64,000 bases of DNA from Adiantum capillus-veneris (Eukaryota; Streptophyta; Polypodiopsida; Polypodiales; Pteridaceae), in contig CM043969.1 of the NCBI GenBank assembly GCA_014529385.2, positions 30,458,946 to 30,522,945 on the forward strand. Reading direction: 5' to 3'. Shown here in pieces: positions 1 through 10,647 of this stretch; positions within the stretch are counted from its first letter, which is position 1; every line of letters begins with the position of its first letter. The notes under the pieces were generated by a model. The model had not been told where the DNA came from and did not search any database. It saw only the letters and a list, made by a program, of their open reading frames with translations. The position numbers and the translations under genes were made by a program.

Positions 1-1
1 G

Positions 2-418
2 GGTAAAAATGTGGTTTCAACTCCCGATGTGAAGATTTCGGATTGGACGGCTCAGGAAGAGGTGCGGAAAAAGACTGTGTTCTAGTTGCCACAATCCGCA
101 CCACCAGTGAAGACAGCAGGACTATCGACTATGCCATCGACTGTAGGCCTTGAAATAAAGGAAAGAAAAGCTGAAAATAAGAATGATATTAAAGAACAGG
201 AGGATTGGAATTCAGTTTGGAAAGAGGTCCTCACGTCACCAGTTCAAGTACCTCTGCGTTCATTGCTGAAATTGGTCCTGAATTTCCATAATGCATTGCT
301 GCGACAAACGACCACTGAGTTGAGGGGAGTTGCCATTGGGAAATTTGAAAGCGAGGAGGATGATTCAGCCCCGTTGCCGGCAAATAGGATCACGGATACC
401 CGCATTCCGGAGCTTTAA
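2..418 (+). pseudogene. gag: Z gag C-terminal / pre-protease segment
   Basis: The frame is open from the left edge except for a TAG at 83-85, and ends at 416-418. The peptide is hydrophilic and charged with no zinc knuckle in the visible part. It is assigned to the gag-protease linker because a retropepsin domain follows directly in the + orientation. The function of this stretch cannot be read from sequence alone. Confidence 0.5.
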
Positions 419-793
419 GTTCGATACCATGGAACATACATTGACAAGGTTCTATTGGATGGTGGAGCGGGAGTAAACATTATCACCCAAGCAGCTTGTG
501 AGCATTTTGGTCTCAGTGATTGGGAGCCTGCACCCTTTGTAGTCCGCATGGCAGATCAAAGAAGAGTGCAACCAGTGGGTTTACTTCGGGGCATTGTTTT
601 GGATGTGGCGGGCTTATCCTTTGCTCTTTGCTTAGTAGTCTTGAATATTGAAGATCATAATCAGGATTATCACATTATCTTGGGGAGACCCTGGTTACGA
701 CAAGCGAGGATAAAGCATATTTGGGAAGCAAATATGCTTATAGTAAAGAAGGGTAGAAGAAAAGTGCGTGTGATTTTGGGAACATGCAGATAG
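419..793 (+). pseudogene. pol: Z aspartic protease (retropepsin)
   Basis: The peptide contains an LLDGGAGVNIIT active-site motif near 447-485; the Asp-Gly-Gly-Ala form is a plant gypsy variant of Asp-Thr/Ser-Gly-Ala. About 70 residues later comes the C-terminal IILGRPWL signature. The spacing fits a single-domain retropepsin that would cleave the Gag-Pol polyprotein. The ORF ends in TAG at 791-793, between protease and RT, so it is disconnected from the rest of pol. Confidence 0.8.
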
Positions 794-814
794 CCAGTTC
801 AGGCAGCATGGCCA

Positions 815-2170
815 GTGATAGCAGAAACATTCAATATGGTGGAAGGATTAGAAGAGGATGAAGAGGAACAATTTCTCAAAGCTAATCCGGATTTGGTTTC
901 TTTATATCTTGCGGATATTTCTCTGATTCCGAAAGGGAATTCGGTGGGGGTTTCAGGAACTCTAGCAGGAATAGGGGAGCAACAACAGGTGCTTCCAAGT
1001 CCTGAATCATTGGAGGACGTGATTCAGCAAGAACGAGCGTTTGAGGCGCAAATGGGAAAAATTACAAGGGTTAAAGAAGATGAATTAGAGAAGGTTTTTC
1101 TTGGGGAGCAAGCGAAGTCGCAGCCTATATACATTAATAAGCAGCTGGAGGCCAGTTTTAGAGATGATTTGATCAAGTTACTGACAGAGTTTAAGGATGT
1201 TTTCGCATGGGAATATGCGGATATGCAGGGATTGGATCCTAAGTTTTATCAGCATACGATCAATCTGAAACCGGATGCGGTGCCAGTGAAGCAGCACTCA
1301 TACAGGATGAATCCGAATGTGGCAAAGCAAGTTAAAATGGAAATTGATCGCATGTTGGAAGTGGGTTTTATTACCCCTATTGATAATCCGGAGTGGATTT
1401 CTCCAATTGTGGTAGTACTAAAGAAAAATAAGCAAATCCGAATTTGTGTGGATTACCGAAAATTGAATGCAGCTTAACTACTGTTCCAGATCCTTTTCCT
1501 CTTCCATTTTTGGATTCCATTTTGGATGATGTAGCAAGACATGAGATGTATACTTTTTTGGATGGATTTAGTGGATATAATCAAATCCGAATGGCATTGC
1601 GGGATCAACCAAAAACAACTTTTATTACTGCATAGGGTGTGTTTGCCTACACAGTGATGTGGTTTGGATTGCGGAATGCACCTTCCACTTTTCAAAGGGA
1701 TATGTTTCAAATTTTTGGTCCTTATTTGACGGATTTTATGAGAATTTTTTTGGATGATCTCAGTGTTTTTGGAGCGCAATTGGAGCATTTGAAGCAATTA
1801 CGGTTATGCTTTATGAAATGCAGAGAGGTGAAGTTCAGTTTGAATCCTTTAAAGTGTGCATTTGCTGTTCGCAGTGGCAGGCTATTGGGGCATATATTTC
1901 TGAAGATGATATTTTCGTGGATCCGGATAAAATTGCTGCAATTATGGAAGCGCCTCCACCGCAGAACCAGAAACAGTGCCAGATTTTCCTGGGACAAGCT
2001 CGTTGGCATGGGAGGCATTTGCGGTTTGTCGTGCATTTAGCAATCCCGATTACTCAGGCAGCTCATGCTATCGTTTTTGAATGGACATAGAAATGTGACT
2101 TGGCTTTTCGGAGATTAAAACTTCAGCTATCCAAAGCTCCGATTATGCTTGCACCGAATTGGGGTTAGGA
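815..2170 (+). pseudogene. pol: Z reverse transcriptase, broken
   Basis: The RT N-terminus is in the 815-1477 frame and includes a fingers motif like SPIVVVLKKN and RICVDYRKLNAA. A one-base frameshift near 1475 moves the reading to TTVPDPFPLPFLD. FSGYNQIRMA and TTFITA follow, then TAG at 1633-1635 where related copies have Trp. The catalytic-type motif IFLDDLSVFG is at about 1744-1773. Another frameshift near 1870 precedes the connection region, which ends at TAG 2088-2090. Reverse transcription function is lost. Confidence 0.85.
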
Positions 2171-2177
2171 TTTTCAT

Positions 2178-2972
2178 GTGTTTGTGGATGCTTCGGATCG
2201 AGCTGTTGGCAGTGTGCTGATGCAAGAACAAAGTGAAGGATGGTTCGGACTTGTCTATTATGCCAGTAGACGATTATTATCCGCAGAAAGAAATTATTCC
2301 GTAACCGAAAGGGAATGTTTAGGGATGATTTATTCAGTAAAGAAATTTCGGAACTATCTATTGGGCCAACGTTTTTTCTTCCATGTGGACCATTCGGCTC
2401 TTTTATACCTGGTAAGGCAACAGAATTTGACGGGAAGATTGGCCAGATGGGTGCTTTTGCTGCAGGAATTTGACTTTGAGGTCATACATCGGCCAGGGGC
2501 TCAGCATGTGGTGGCTGACTACCTATCCAGGTTAGATTTCGACGAGCCGCCGACAGGTGTAGCTGATGAATTTCCGGATGCATCTCTGTTTCTAACAGGA
2601 GTAGCTGCAGAGGCTATCACAGTTCCGCAACAGGCAAGGGTCATTCCTAGCATCCCATGGACATGGTATGAGGAGATGTTTCATTTTATCGACAACGGCG
2701 AAATTCCTTCCTTTTTGTCCAGCCATCAGAGGAAACGTATGGCTATTAGAAGCAGGAATTTTGAGATTATTATGGGAAAGCTCTATTATCGTATGGTGGC
2801 AGAGGTATTACTTAGATGTGTGCTACCACAGGAGCAGGAAGCGGTATTAGAGGAAGTCCATACTGGTATTGCGGGAGGTCACTTTGCAGCATTAATCACA
2901 GCTCGAAAGGTTCTCCAATCTGGATTATGGTGGCCCACATTGTTTCAGGATGCGAGAAATTATGTGCAATAG
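2178..2972 (+). pseudogene. pol: Z RNase H and integrase N-terminal domain
   Basis: The 264-codon open frame starts with VFVDASDRAVGSVLMQ, the first catalytic Asp region of RNase H. TERECLGMIYSVKKFRNYL and a VADYLSRLDF linker follow. The last 60 residues hold the integrase His-His-Cys-Cys zinc region (HTGIAGGHFAA..). A TAG at 2970-2972 splits it from its CDVCQ cysteines, which lie just downstream. Upstream, 2091-2177 is still RNase H-connection sequence with a TAG at 2167-2169. Confidence 0.8.
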
Positions 2973-4073
2973 TGTGATGTGTGTCAGCGGTTGGGGTCCA
3001 AAATGCCTTTTCAGCCAGTTCTGCCCTTGGAGCCTTTTCAAAAGTGGGGTTTGGATTTTGGTGGTCCTTTTAAACTAGTGGCAGCTCACACAAGAATTAA
3101 GTATATCTTGACAGCCACGGATTACGCTACCAAATGGGTGGAGGCATGGCCTTTGAGAGATAATACTCCAGTTTCTGTGGAGGGATGCTTATATAAGGAT
3201 ATCTTTTCTAGATATGGCTGCCCTATTGAGCTGGTTAGTGACAGGGGAAGTCATTTTTTGAATAAGGTGATGGAGAGAATGCTACGGTTTTATTTTGTAT
3301 TACACAGGAAATCTTCTCCATATTATCCTCAGGCGAATGGGCAAGCAAAATCAACTAATAAGTAATTGATTGGGATTTTAACAAAGTTGGTGAATATGCA
3401 TCGAACGGATTGGGATGTGAAACTTCCTTCCGCCTTATGGGCCTATCGGACAGCTTATAAAGTGGCAACAGGATTGACTCCTTTTAAGTTGGCATTTGGC
3501 ATGGAGGCAATCACTCCGGTGGAGCATGTGATTCCGAGTATGCGGATGTTGATTGCGGATTGGATTCTTCCGGAGGATTCTGTGATTTATCGATTGGATG
3601 TTTTGCAGGAACTGGACGAAGAGCGGCTGAATAGCTTTGCGGTGCTACAGGATCTGCAGTCTCGGCGGAAAAAATGGCTGGATCGCCCGAAACCACGGCA
3701 ATTTGGTCGGGGACAGCTGGTCCTTGTCTTCAATTCCCGCCTTGGGAAGATGCCGGGGAAGCTTAAATTACGGTGGCGAGGACCATTTTGGATTTTTCAA
3801 GCATGCGGGCCCATCTCTTTTTATTTGGCGGATTTACGGGGGGAGGTTATTTCTGTGCCAGTCAATGGTTTCAGACTACGTCATTATGTTTCACCTACCA
3901 CGATTCAGTGCCCCTTTGTTGTGGTACATGAGCCGGAAGCTGCCCTAATCATGATTGGGGATTCTTTTGCATGCAATCTTGGAAAGCAGGAAAGGATCTA
4001 TGATGGTTGCGACACCGTGGATCGCCCTATTTTGGGAACTCATTGTGGAAAGGTTACTACTACATGCAGATGA
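2973..4073 (+). pseudogene. pol: Z integrase core and C-terminal domain
   Basis: The core shows WGLDFGGPF (first Asp), LVSDRGSHF (second Asp) and YYPQANGQAKSTNK. At the third catalytic position a Lys replaces the expected Glu. A TAA at 3363-3365 interrupts the helix. The frame continues to 4073 with MHRTDWDVKLPSALWAYRTA and a C-terminal KLRWRGPFWIF segment of the GPF/Y type. No chromodomain follows. The active-site substitution and the stops mean it cannot act as an integrase. Confidence 0.85.
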
Positions 4074-4149
4074 TTCTTATTGTGTTTCTCTTGTTTAGTG
4101 TGTTGTGCGCTCTTAGTTCTATACTCTCTGCTCCTTCATCCCATCGCCA

Positions 4150-6138
4150 CCATGACAGCTTCTCTCCTTCAATGTATTCCTTTCACGCTTGTACAGCAGC
4201 TATCGCTTCGACGAGTGGACGCATGGCTGCAAGACTTGCGGCTGCGTGTGTTCGCCAACCTAGATTGACAAGGGATCCCAGTCCACCCGCCGCGGGCAGT
4301 AGGTTTGATTGAGCAACTCGCTGCTGGCGATATGGTGGTGTTGAATAATCAACAGCTAACAACAGAAAGGGTCTCAAGGTGTTGCTGTTTGCCCAACGAT
4401 GGAGTGGTGCGCGCCTCTCATGTGATCCCTGCTGCGGATGTAGAGCAAGAATTTGGTTTGAAAGTAAAAGGAGAGTATAAGCTTTCAGGGTTGTGAGATG
4501 TAGCCACCAGGGATACGTATCGATGGTTTCTCGAGGCGATTTGGCTGCAAGCCAAAACCTATACCATTTCGACCCGAGCAAGAAATGTTTTGCATTCGGC
4601 CAACTTTGGGTCAGTAGCTTGGGTAGCGGTTGTCAGAGAACGCCTGCTGGCGGAGTGCCAAAGAGTGATGGCACAGTTGGGGAGGAATACCCCAACCAAT
4701 ACAAAGGTTGGCCAACTGCTCACATTGATTTTTCCTTTAAGAGAAGTTTTTCCTCTCGCCCTGCTTCCTCTCTGTCACTTTGAAGATGATCACTTGGTGG
4801 TCCAAGGCACTAATGCTACTCTATCGCAAACGCAAAGCTTGGTAGTGCCGGCTGAGAGGGAAACACAACAGTAGCATGTGGGCACTCGGGATTTGCCTGG
4901 TCCATCGACAGTAGTGGTATCCTCTGGAGCCCAAGAGATGGCCACTGCAGGTGCAAGATCAGCAAGCCGCAAGCACGGCAGGGAGGAACATCAATTTTCT
5001 ACACCACCTCCAGCGACGGCATCTCTTCTTTCGGAGGATTCTGCGATGGCTCGCTAGCGCCGCCGAATGCAGGAGAGAGTGGGCAATGCTACTCTGTTGA
5101 GGACGGGCTCTCCAATTGCGGATGTTCCCGCTCAACCAAAAACTTCTGGCACTACCAATTCGGCTGCCTCGACAGGAGGTACTCTTTTTCGCAGCGCTAC
5201 CTTGGGAGGCTACTGCAGCGACTCTCGCTGACCAATTGCAGGCATGCGGCACTTTTTTGAGCAGACTTGCAGAGTCTATTCGTGCGGCCTGGACAGCCCC
5301 CACCACAGAGGGAAGAGTCAATGAGATGGAAGCACAGGTAGCTGCCTCGCAGACTCGCATTGTCGAGTTGTCCACTCAAAATGAAGAGCTGACTGCAACA
5401 ACTCGCCAACAAGGGGCAGAAATACAAATGTTACGAGGGGCTAATGCTGAGTTTGTGGCCTCTATTCAACAGGAACTTCTCCAGTTGAGAACGCAGCATA
5501 GCCTAGCCTCTTACTTAGCCTTGCACCCTGGTGATGTAATGATCAATATGAATGACTTGGATGCGTTGGCAGTGGAGATGCAAGAAGATCTCCGAGTTTT
5601 TTTGGATAATCAACTACAAAGCTGGAGCACACGCTTGGTTGCTGAGGTGAGAGCACAACCACCCACTCAGCAGGTTGTGGTGCAACACCCCGAGTCATCC
5701 AACACTAACAGAGGTAAGAGTGTTGTTCCCGAGGGTTTTTATGTTGCTGATTGGGCACAAGCTACAGAGGATTGTGCTGAAGCCCAGGCTCATGTATCTC
5801 GTTTGCAGAAAATGATTCGTCGATTTCGTAAGGAGCGATGCAGGGTCTGTTTTTGGGTGGAGACCTTACCTCATTCTTTTTCTCTCAGTCTACCACCTTG
5901 CCCTCCATTTTGGTCTTCTCTTAATAGATACATTTCTCGCTAGTATCCTTTACATACACCTCTTGCTCCTCTGCCACAGGCGCCTCAATCTATTTCTTTG
6001 CCAACACAGTTTATTCCTCGGGCTCCCTGGCCGGAACATATTGAGATAGATCCACGTCTTTTGGATGAGGTCTATCAGGCACATACTGCGGATTTTAGAG
6101 GCTTTGTCTATATTGATATTTCCTCTTCACCAAAGTAG
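4150..6138 (+). pseudogene. Z extra ORF downstream of pol, coiled-coil protein of unknown function
   Basis: Between integrase and the putative LTR the + strand carries protein-like sequence in several linked frames (4080-4268, 4305-4496, 4590-4874, 5116-5943, about 6000-6138). The best piece is 5116-5943 (275 codons). After an Ala/Thr-rich start, residues about 70-125 (NEMEAQVAASQTRIVELSTQ onward) have heptad-like spacing predicting a coiled coil. I see no signal peptide, no clear membrane span and no known domain. Extra ORFs at this position occur in Athila/Tat-type plant elements, but I see nothing envelope-like here. Confidence 0.5.
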
Positions 6139-6177
6139 GGTGCAGAGAAACCACCAAAACATTCCAACCGGAGGGGT

Positions 6178-6600
6178 TGAGTGTGGGTTCGCGCAATCCA
6201 CCGTGCGAGCCAGGTGTTACGGCATTAGCCGCACATGCGGTCCTGCGGTCTTGCGGAGGTGTGGACACTGCGGATCAGGGGTATGCGATATGCGGCGGCT
6301 GTAGCGGCAGTTCTTCACAGGATATCATGGGACAGTAGTGTGTGCACCGTTCCCGATCTGCGCTGGAGCAGCGGTTGTATATGGAGGGGTATACATGTCT
6401 TTTGATGTAACTTAACCAATCTCTATGATATTCAGGGAATCTACTGTTGTAACTCTGTGTCAGGATATACATGAATGAAGCAAGAGGTGTTCTGGGCCTG
6501 TGTACTGTGTACTTCCTTCTCTTGTCATTCTATATGTTGATGTTCATATAATGTAGTTGCGGGTAATCATTCTCGTAATGCCTATTGCTCCTGTGTGGGC
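6178..6600 (+). repeat. Putative 3' LTR of element Z
   Basis: A short purine run (GGAGGGG) at 6170-6176 precedes a TG at 6178, as expected for a polypurine tract and LTR start. The segment is noncoding, with GC-rich direct motifs (variants of ATGCGG and TGCGG) at 6230-6300. It ends where gag sequence of the A/F family begins, between about 6590 and 6610. No second copy is in the window, so the call rests on position only. Confidence 0.4.
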
Positions 6601-6990
6601 AATAGCCATTACAGTAATTCACCACACTATGATTGCTTTGCGCATCAATTTTCAATAAGGGGCTAAAAGGAATGCCAAACCCGTGAAAAGAAAAGATCAA
6701 AATGATGCAAGAACAATGCCCAAAACTCTTCCCAAGGCAATTCCAACAACAACAACGACAACAGTCGTTCGTCCAAGGAGAAGGGAGTTTACAAACGTAA
6801 AAATAAACTCTCTCCTAAAGAGCAAGAAGCTTTTTGTAAAGACCACAAATGCTTTAAGTGTGGGGAGCAAGGACATGGCTATTGTTCTTGTCTCAAAAGA
6901 AATGCCTGCAATGAGACTCCTAAAGCTTCCATGATTGAAACTCCAAAAGAGGATGATCATTGTAAAAGATCACCTCTCTACTATGCTTGG
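6600..6990 (+). pseudogene. gag: A gag C-terminal part with zinc knuckle
   Basis: Translation around 6606-6690 (VIHHTM..INFQ..AKRN) aligns with F gag at 60360-60430. A CCHC knuckle, CFKCGEQGHGYCSC (C-x2-C-x4-H-x4-C), is at about 6850-6891. It would bind packaged RNA. The region before it is Gln-rich in one frame. The reading crosses at least two frames, so this is a dead remnant. Confidence 0.75.
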
Positions 6991-7367
6991 AGAAAGGTAA
7001 GGGACCATGATGCCTTCATCCTGTTTGACCCTAGCTCTACTCACAATTTCATACGGAGTTGGCCACCAAGTTAGGCATTCAAGCTCACCAGATGGGAGAT
7101 GTAGTTGTAGCTGACGGAGCCTTCAAGGGGCAAGAAGCCGCAATCACTCCCTTGATTGGGAAAATGAGGCTTTATGTCCAAGGCTATGTTGACAAAGAAG
7201 ATTTCTTCATCTCTCCTCTCAAGCATGAAGATGTCATCTTAGGGGCACCATGGTTTGATTGTATGGCTGTTAATGTAAAGTTTCCTAAAAGAAGGTTGTA
7301 CTTCAAGTATAGGGAAAAGAACATGTACTTAGATGCTAATGAACTTGGTCGTACCATACCCTTGTAA
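6991..7367 (+). pseudogene. pol: A aspartic protease (retropepsin)
   Basis: The active-site region reads FILFDPSSTHNFI near 7017-7053, the Asp-Pro/Ser-Ser form usual in chromoviruses. A frameshift joins it to the 7059-7367 frame, which contains LATKLGIQAH and VILGAPWFD. Length and order fit the family. The 7059-7367 segment is very similar to 60510-60830 in element F, which lacks the active-site part. Confidence 0.8.
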
Positions 7368-7384
7368 ATTCTCTTGACAAATCA

Positions 7385-8305
7385 ATGAAGATCTTAGTTT
7401 TCTCGTACATGAGTTTTGTCAAAGAGTGTGTAAATGATGATGCTAATGTTTTAACAAAGAAAATTATTAGGAATCAAGAAGAATTAGACTTGTCTAATTT
7501 TCTAAATGGATTCCAAGATGTGTTTATCGATGATATACCTATGGACTTACTTCCAAAAATGAGGGGATGATGAGACCATTGAATTGAGCTCCTACGAGGA
7601 AGCTCATCGCCCAACAAGCTTCCTTATTGAGTTTCCCAAGCTCACCAAGAGGATATCATGAGGCAAGTACAAGAATTGGTAGACAAAGACAAAGGGATAG
7701 TGAGGCCTAGCTCCTTTCCCTTTTGTTCTCGAGTCCTTTTAGTGCAAAAGAAAGATGGTACATACCGCATGTGTGTGGGCTATCAAGCACTAAACCATAT
7801 CACTATCAAAAATAGATTTCTCATACCGCATGTCAAAGGTTTGTCTGATAATCTACAAGGTTTGACCTGCTTCAGTAGGATTGACCTTAAAAGTGGTTAT
7901 CATCAAATAAGGATAGTGAATGAAGATATCGTAAAGCCCGCGTTTTGTACAATGTTTGGTCTTTATGAATATCTAGTCATGCCGTTTGGCTTGATTAATG
8001 CACCTCTCACATTCAATCGTTTGATGGAGAAAATATTTAGACCCTACGGCAAGTTCACTGGATGATATCATCATCTACTCCAAGTCCTTGGAGGAGAACA
8101 AGAAACATCTCCATGTGATTTTTCAAGCTTTGAGGGAGAATAAGTTTTTATCAATCAAAAGAAGAGTGAATTTTTCCTTCAAGAGATTCAATACTTAGGT
8201 CATATTATCTCTCAAGATGGTATCCGTATGGATCCATCAAAGCTGAAGGTAATAAAAGCATGGCCTAATCCAAGGAATTTACATGAGCTATGAAGCTTTA
8301 TTGGT
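7385..8305 (+). pseudogene. pol: A reverse transcriptase, broken
   Basis: A linker (7385-7570) leads to RT motifs in 7658-8065: VLLVQKKDGTYRMCVGYQAL, IDLKSGYHQIRI and YEYLVMPFGLINAP. The catalytic LDDIIIYSK is read at 8058-8084 in a different frame, after a one-base shift at about 8057. The remainder to about 8300 (LGHIISQDGI-type connection) is in other frames. The Asp-Asp pair is present but the frame is lost, so the enzyme cannot be made. Confidence 0.85.
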
Positions 8306-8810
8306 ATGTGTGCATACTGTAGACGCTTCATAGAAAAATTCTCTAAAATAGCAGGACCATTACATGACTTAACAAAGAAGAATGTTAAGTACTCATGGAA
8401 TGCTAAAGAGAAAAGTTATTTTGACAAGCTCAAAGAGAAGCTTACCTCCCAACCTATCCTTATGCTTCTAGATCTCTCAAAACCATTTGAGGTCCAATGT
8501 GATGCTTGTGGTGATTGCCTTGGAATAATTTTTCTTTCAAGAAGGGCATGCCATAGCATATGAGAGCCGAAGGCTCAATGCCGATGAACGAGTCTTGGGC
8601 ATATACAAAAAAGAGCTTTTAGATCTTCTACATGTCCTAGACACTTATAAGCACTATCTATGGGGACTCCATTTATTTTGCAAACGGACCACCAAATTCT
8701 CAAGTATTTCATGACGTAAACCAAGCATTTTGACAAGCAAATGAGGTGGGCAAATTTTCTTTCACAATTTTCTTTTCATACTGCTCACATTTTCTTGTAA
8801 GCACAATCAA
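8306..8810 (+). pseudogene. pol: A RNase H
   Basis: The 8306-8563 frame carries the end of RT and the RNase H start (PFEVQCDACGDCLGIIF, with the first catalytic Asp). After a frameshift, the segment to about 8800 contains DERVLGIYKKELLDLLHVLD, the conserved second-acid helix. Several stops follow. A single RNase H of the gypsy type is visible. Confidence 0.75.
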
Positions 8811-9790
8811 GTGGCCGATGCAATTTCACGACGACCAAGAGTCAATGCAGCGTCTATAGCAACTCACAATGATCTATCTTCTATGATAGATGAGTATGCT
8901 ACTGACCCTAACTTTAAAGACATAATGTTAGCCCTTGCATTGGGGAGCAAGGAAGAACCATTCACCTTGCAGGATGGTTATCTTCTCCATGGAAATAGGC
9001 TGTGTGCTACCCACTCCCTTCGTGAGAAAGTCATGTAGGAATTACATGCTCCTCCCTATACGGGGCATAGAGGCATTCAACCTACTCTTTGATGAGTAGA
9101 GACGTACTTCTATTGGCCTACCATGAAAGTAGACATACAAGAGTATGTTTCAAAATGTGTGGTATGCCAAATGACCAAGTATGATAGAAGGAAGCAACCT
9201 GGATTACTCCAACCATTGCCTAATCCCTAATTCCCCATGGGAGAGTATATCCATTTATCTTTGGATTATCCAACTCCATCCATGGGAACACCGGAATATC
9301 GGCAGTAGTCGACATGTTTAGCAAGCAAGCACACTTTATTCCTATCAAAAAGACTATTAAGCACGCAAAATGGAAACCCTCTTCATATTTCAAATGTTCA
9401 AACACCACGGAATTCCAACATCCATTGTGTCAGATAGAGATCCTAGAATGACAAGTAATTTTTGGAAAGGTCTCTTTGAAAATCTAGATACAAGATTCAA
9501 TTTCTCTTCAGCCTATCACCCACAAATGGATGGACAAAGTGAGATAGCCAATCTTACGATTCTTGATCTACTAAATACTTAGGTTATAGAAGTAGATCAA
9601 CGCTCACAATGGAAAACTTATCTACCCCTTGTAGAGTATGCATACAATAATACTATCAATACTACTACGGGAAAGGCACCTTTTGAGATCATAGAGGGAA
9701 GACCTAAAAGTACCTTGCTACTTAAGATCTTCGCTACTACTGATGAGTAGCCGTGACCTCCAAGAATCTTTTCAAAAGATTAAGGAGGCT
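8811..9790 (+). pseudogene. pol: A integrase (zinc domain and core)
   Basis: 8811-9038 is the RNase H-integrase linker (ADAISRRPRV). The zinc region with CVVCQMTKYDRRKQPGLLQP lies at about 9040-9215. The core includes SIVSDRDPRMTSNFW (second Asp) and YHPQMDGQSEIAN (Glu kept) at 9420-9555, then WKTYLPLVEYAYNN. The first-Asp region near 9240-9300 is degraded by stops. It would normally insert the cDNA into chromatin; this copy is inactive. Confidence 0.8.
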
Positions 9791-10290
9791 ATAACCATCT
9801 CCTAACAAAGGCAAAAAGCTTCTGATAAGCACAGAAGGTCCTTAACGTTCAAAGAAAACAATTGGGTCTTAATCAAGTTTACCATGCTTGATTGAGTCAA
9901 ACAACATGCAAAAATCCTATAGCAAAAAGATACTATGGTCCTTTTTACATAATAGAGCCAATCAATGAGATGGATTATCAACTCAAGTCTCCCAACCATT
10001 GGCTCATACACAATGATTCTCATGTGAGCCTACTTAAGCCTTACAAAGGAGAGCCACCAGGAGAGCCAATTATTGAAGACCCCCCATAAATCAAAGACCA
10101 AGAAGAGGTGCTACAACCCAAAGCTATCCTTTGGCATGAAGACAAGGTGCTATGGCATGGTAAGATTATCTGACAATATCTTATTAAGTTCAAAAATTAT
10201 CCTTTCAAAGATGCTAGATGGATGCAAGGAATACAACCTAAGGATAGTATGAACCTTGTCAAAGCTTACAATTTTACATTAGAGTAAGAA
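9791..10290 (+). pseudogene. pol: A integrase C-terminus with chromodomain
   Basis: The 9892-10089 frame has KRYYGPFYIIEPINEMDYQL and DSHVSLLKPYKGEPP, the GPF/Y module. After TAA at 10087, translation at about 10120-10285 gives ILWHEDKVLWHGKII, FKNYPFKDARWMQG and MNLVKAYN. This is the plant chromovirus chromodomain, with its aromatic and WM positions, and one stop after KII. In intact relatives it targets integration to marked heterochromatin. Confidence 0.75.
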
Positions 10291-10647
10291 AATGAGCATG
10301 TTTCTTTTAAATGATCAATATTTTTGTCTTATAAGACTTATTATCTTTTTATTGTGCATAACTTTAAGTAGTATGCATTCTTAGAATCACAATTGTGATG
10401 ACGACGTCTCTCAAACACAAGAAAAATTTCTCACTCTACTTTGGGAAGAATGAAATGGAATCAACAGCAGACATGCTTGCAGCAGCAGCTAAGTCTACCA
10501 AGCCCCAAATGGATTAATCATACATCTTTAATTGATGTCGTAGATAAAAAGGGATCCTCTACCCGCTAAGACACATCGACTAATGACTAAGGCTTTATCT
10601 CTTATACCTCATAGTAGATGACAACTATGATTTCAAGAGAGAGGTGA
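10291..10647 (+). other. A post-pol noncoding region and polypurine tract
   Basis: There is no ORF of note. An A/T-rich 3' untranslated stretch ends in the purine run AAGAGAGAGG (10635-10644). This lies just before the first of two partial LTR starts and is the expected plus-strand primer site. A second copy of the same run is at 10981-10991, because the region is duplicated. Confidence 0.55.

Larger units (their letters stand above)
1..6600 (+). mobile_element. Ty3/gypsy retrotransposon Z, left part outside window
   Basis: Domains run on the + strand in gypsy order: gag tail, retropepsin, RT, RNase H, zinc-binding integrase N-terminus, integrase core, integrase C-terminus. An extra ORF follows, then a putative 3' LTR. 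The 5' LTR and most of gag lie left of the window. Many stops and frameshifts break the polyprotein, so the copy is dead. The integrase resembles that of element B, and both lack a chromodomain, suggesting a non-chromovirus plant lineage. The right end (about 6600) is inferred from where sequence matching the gag of element F (60370-60430) begins. Confidence 0.85.
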
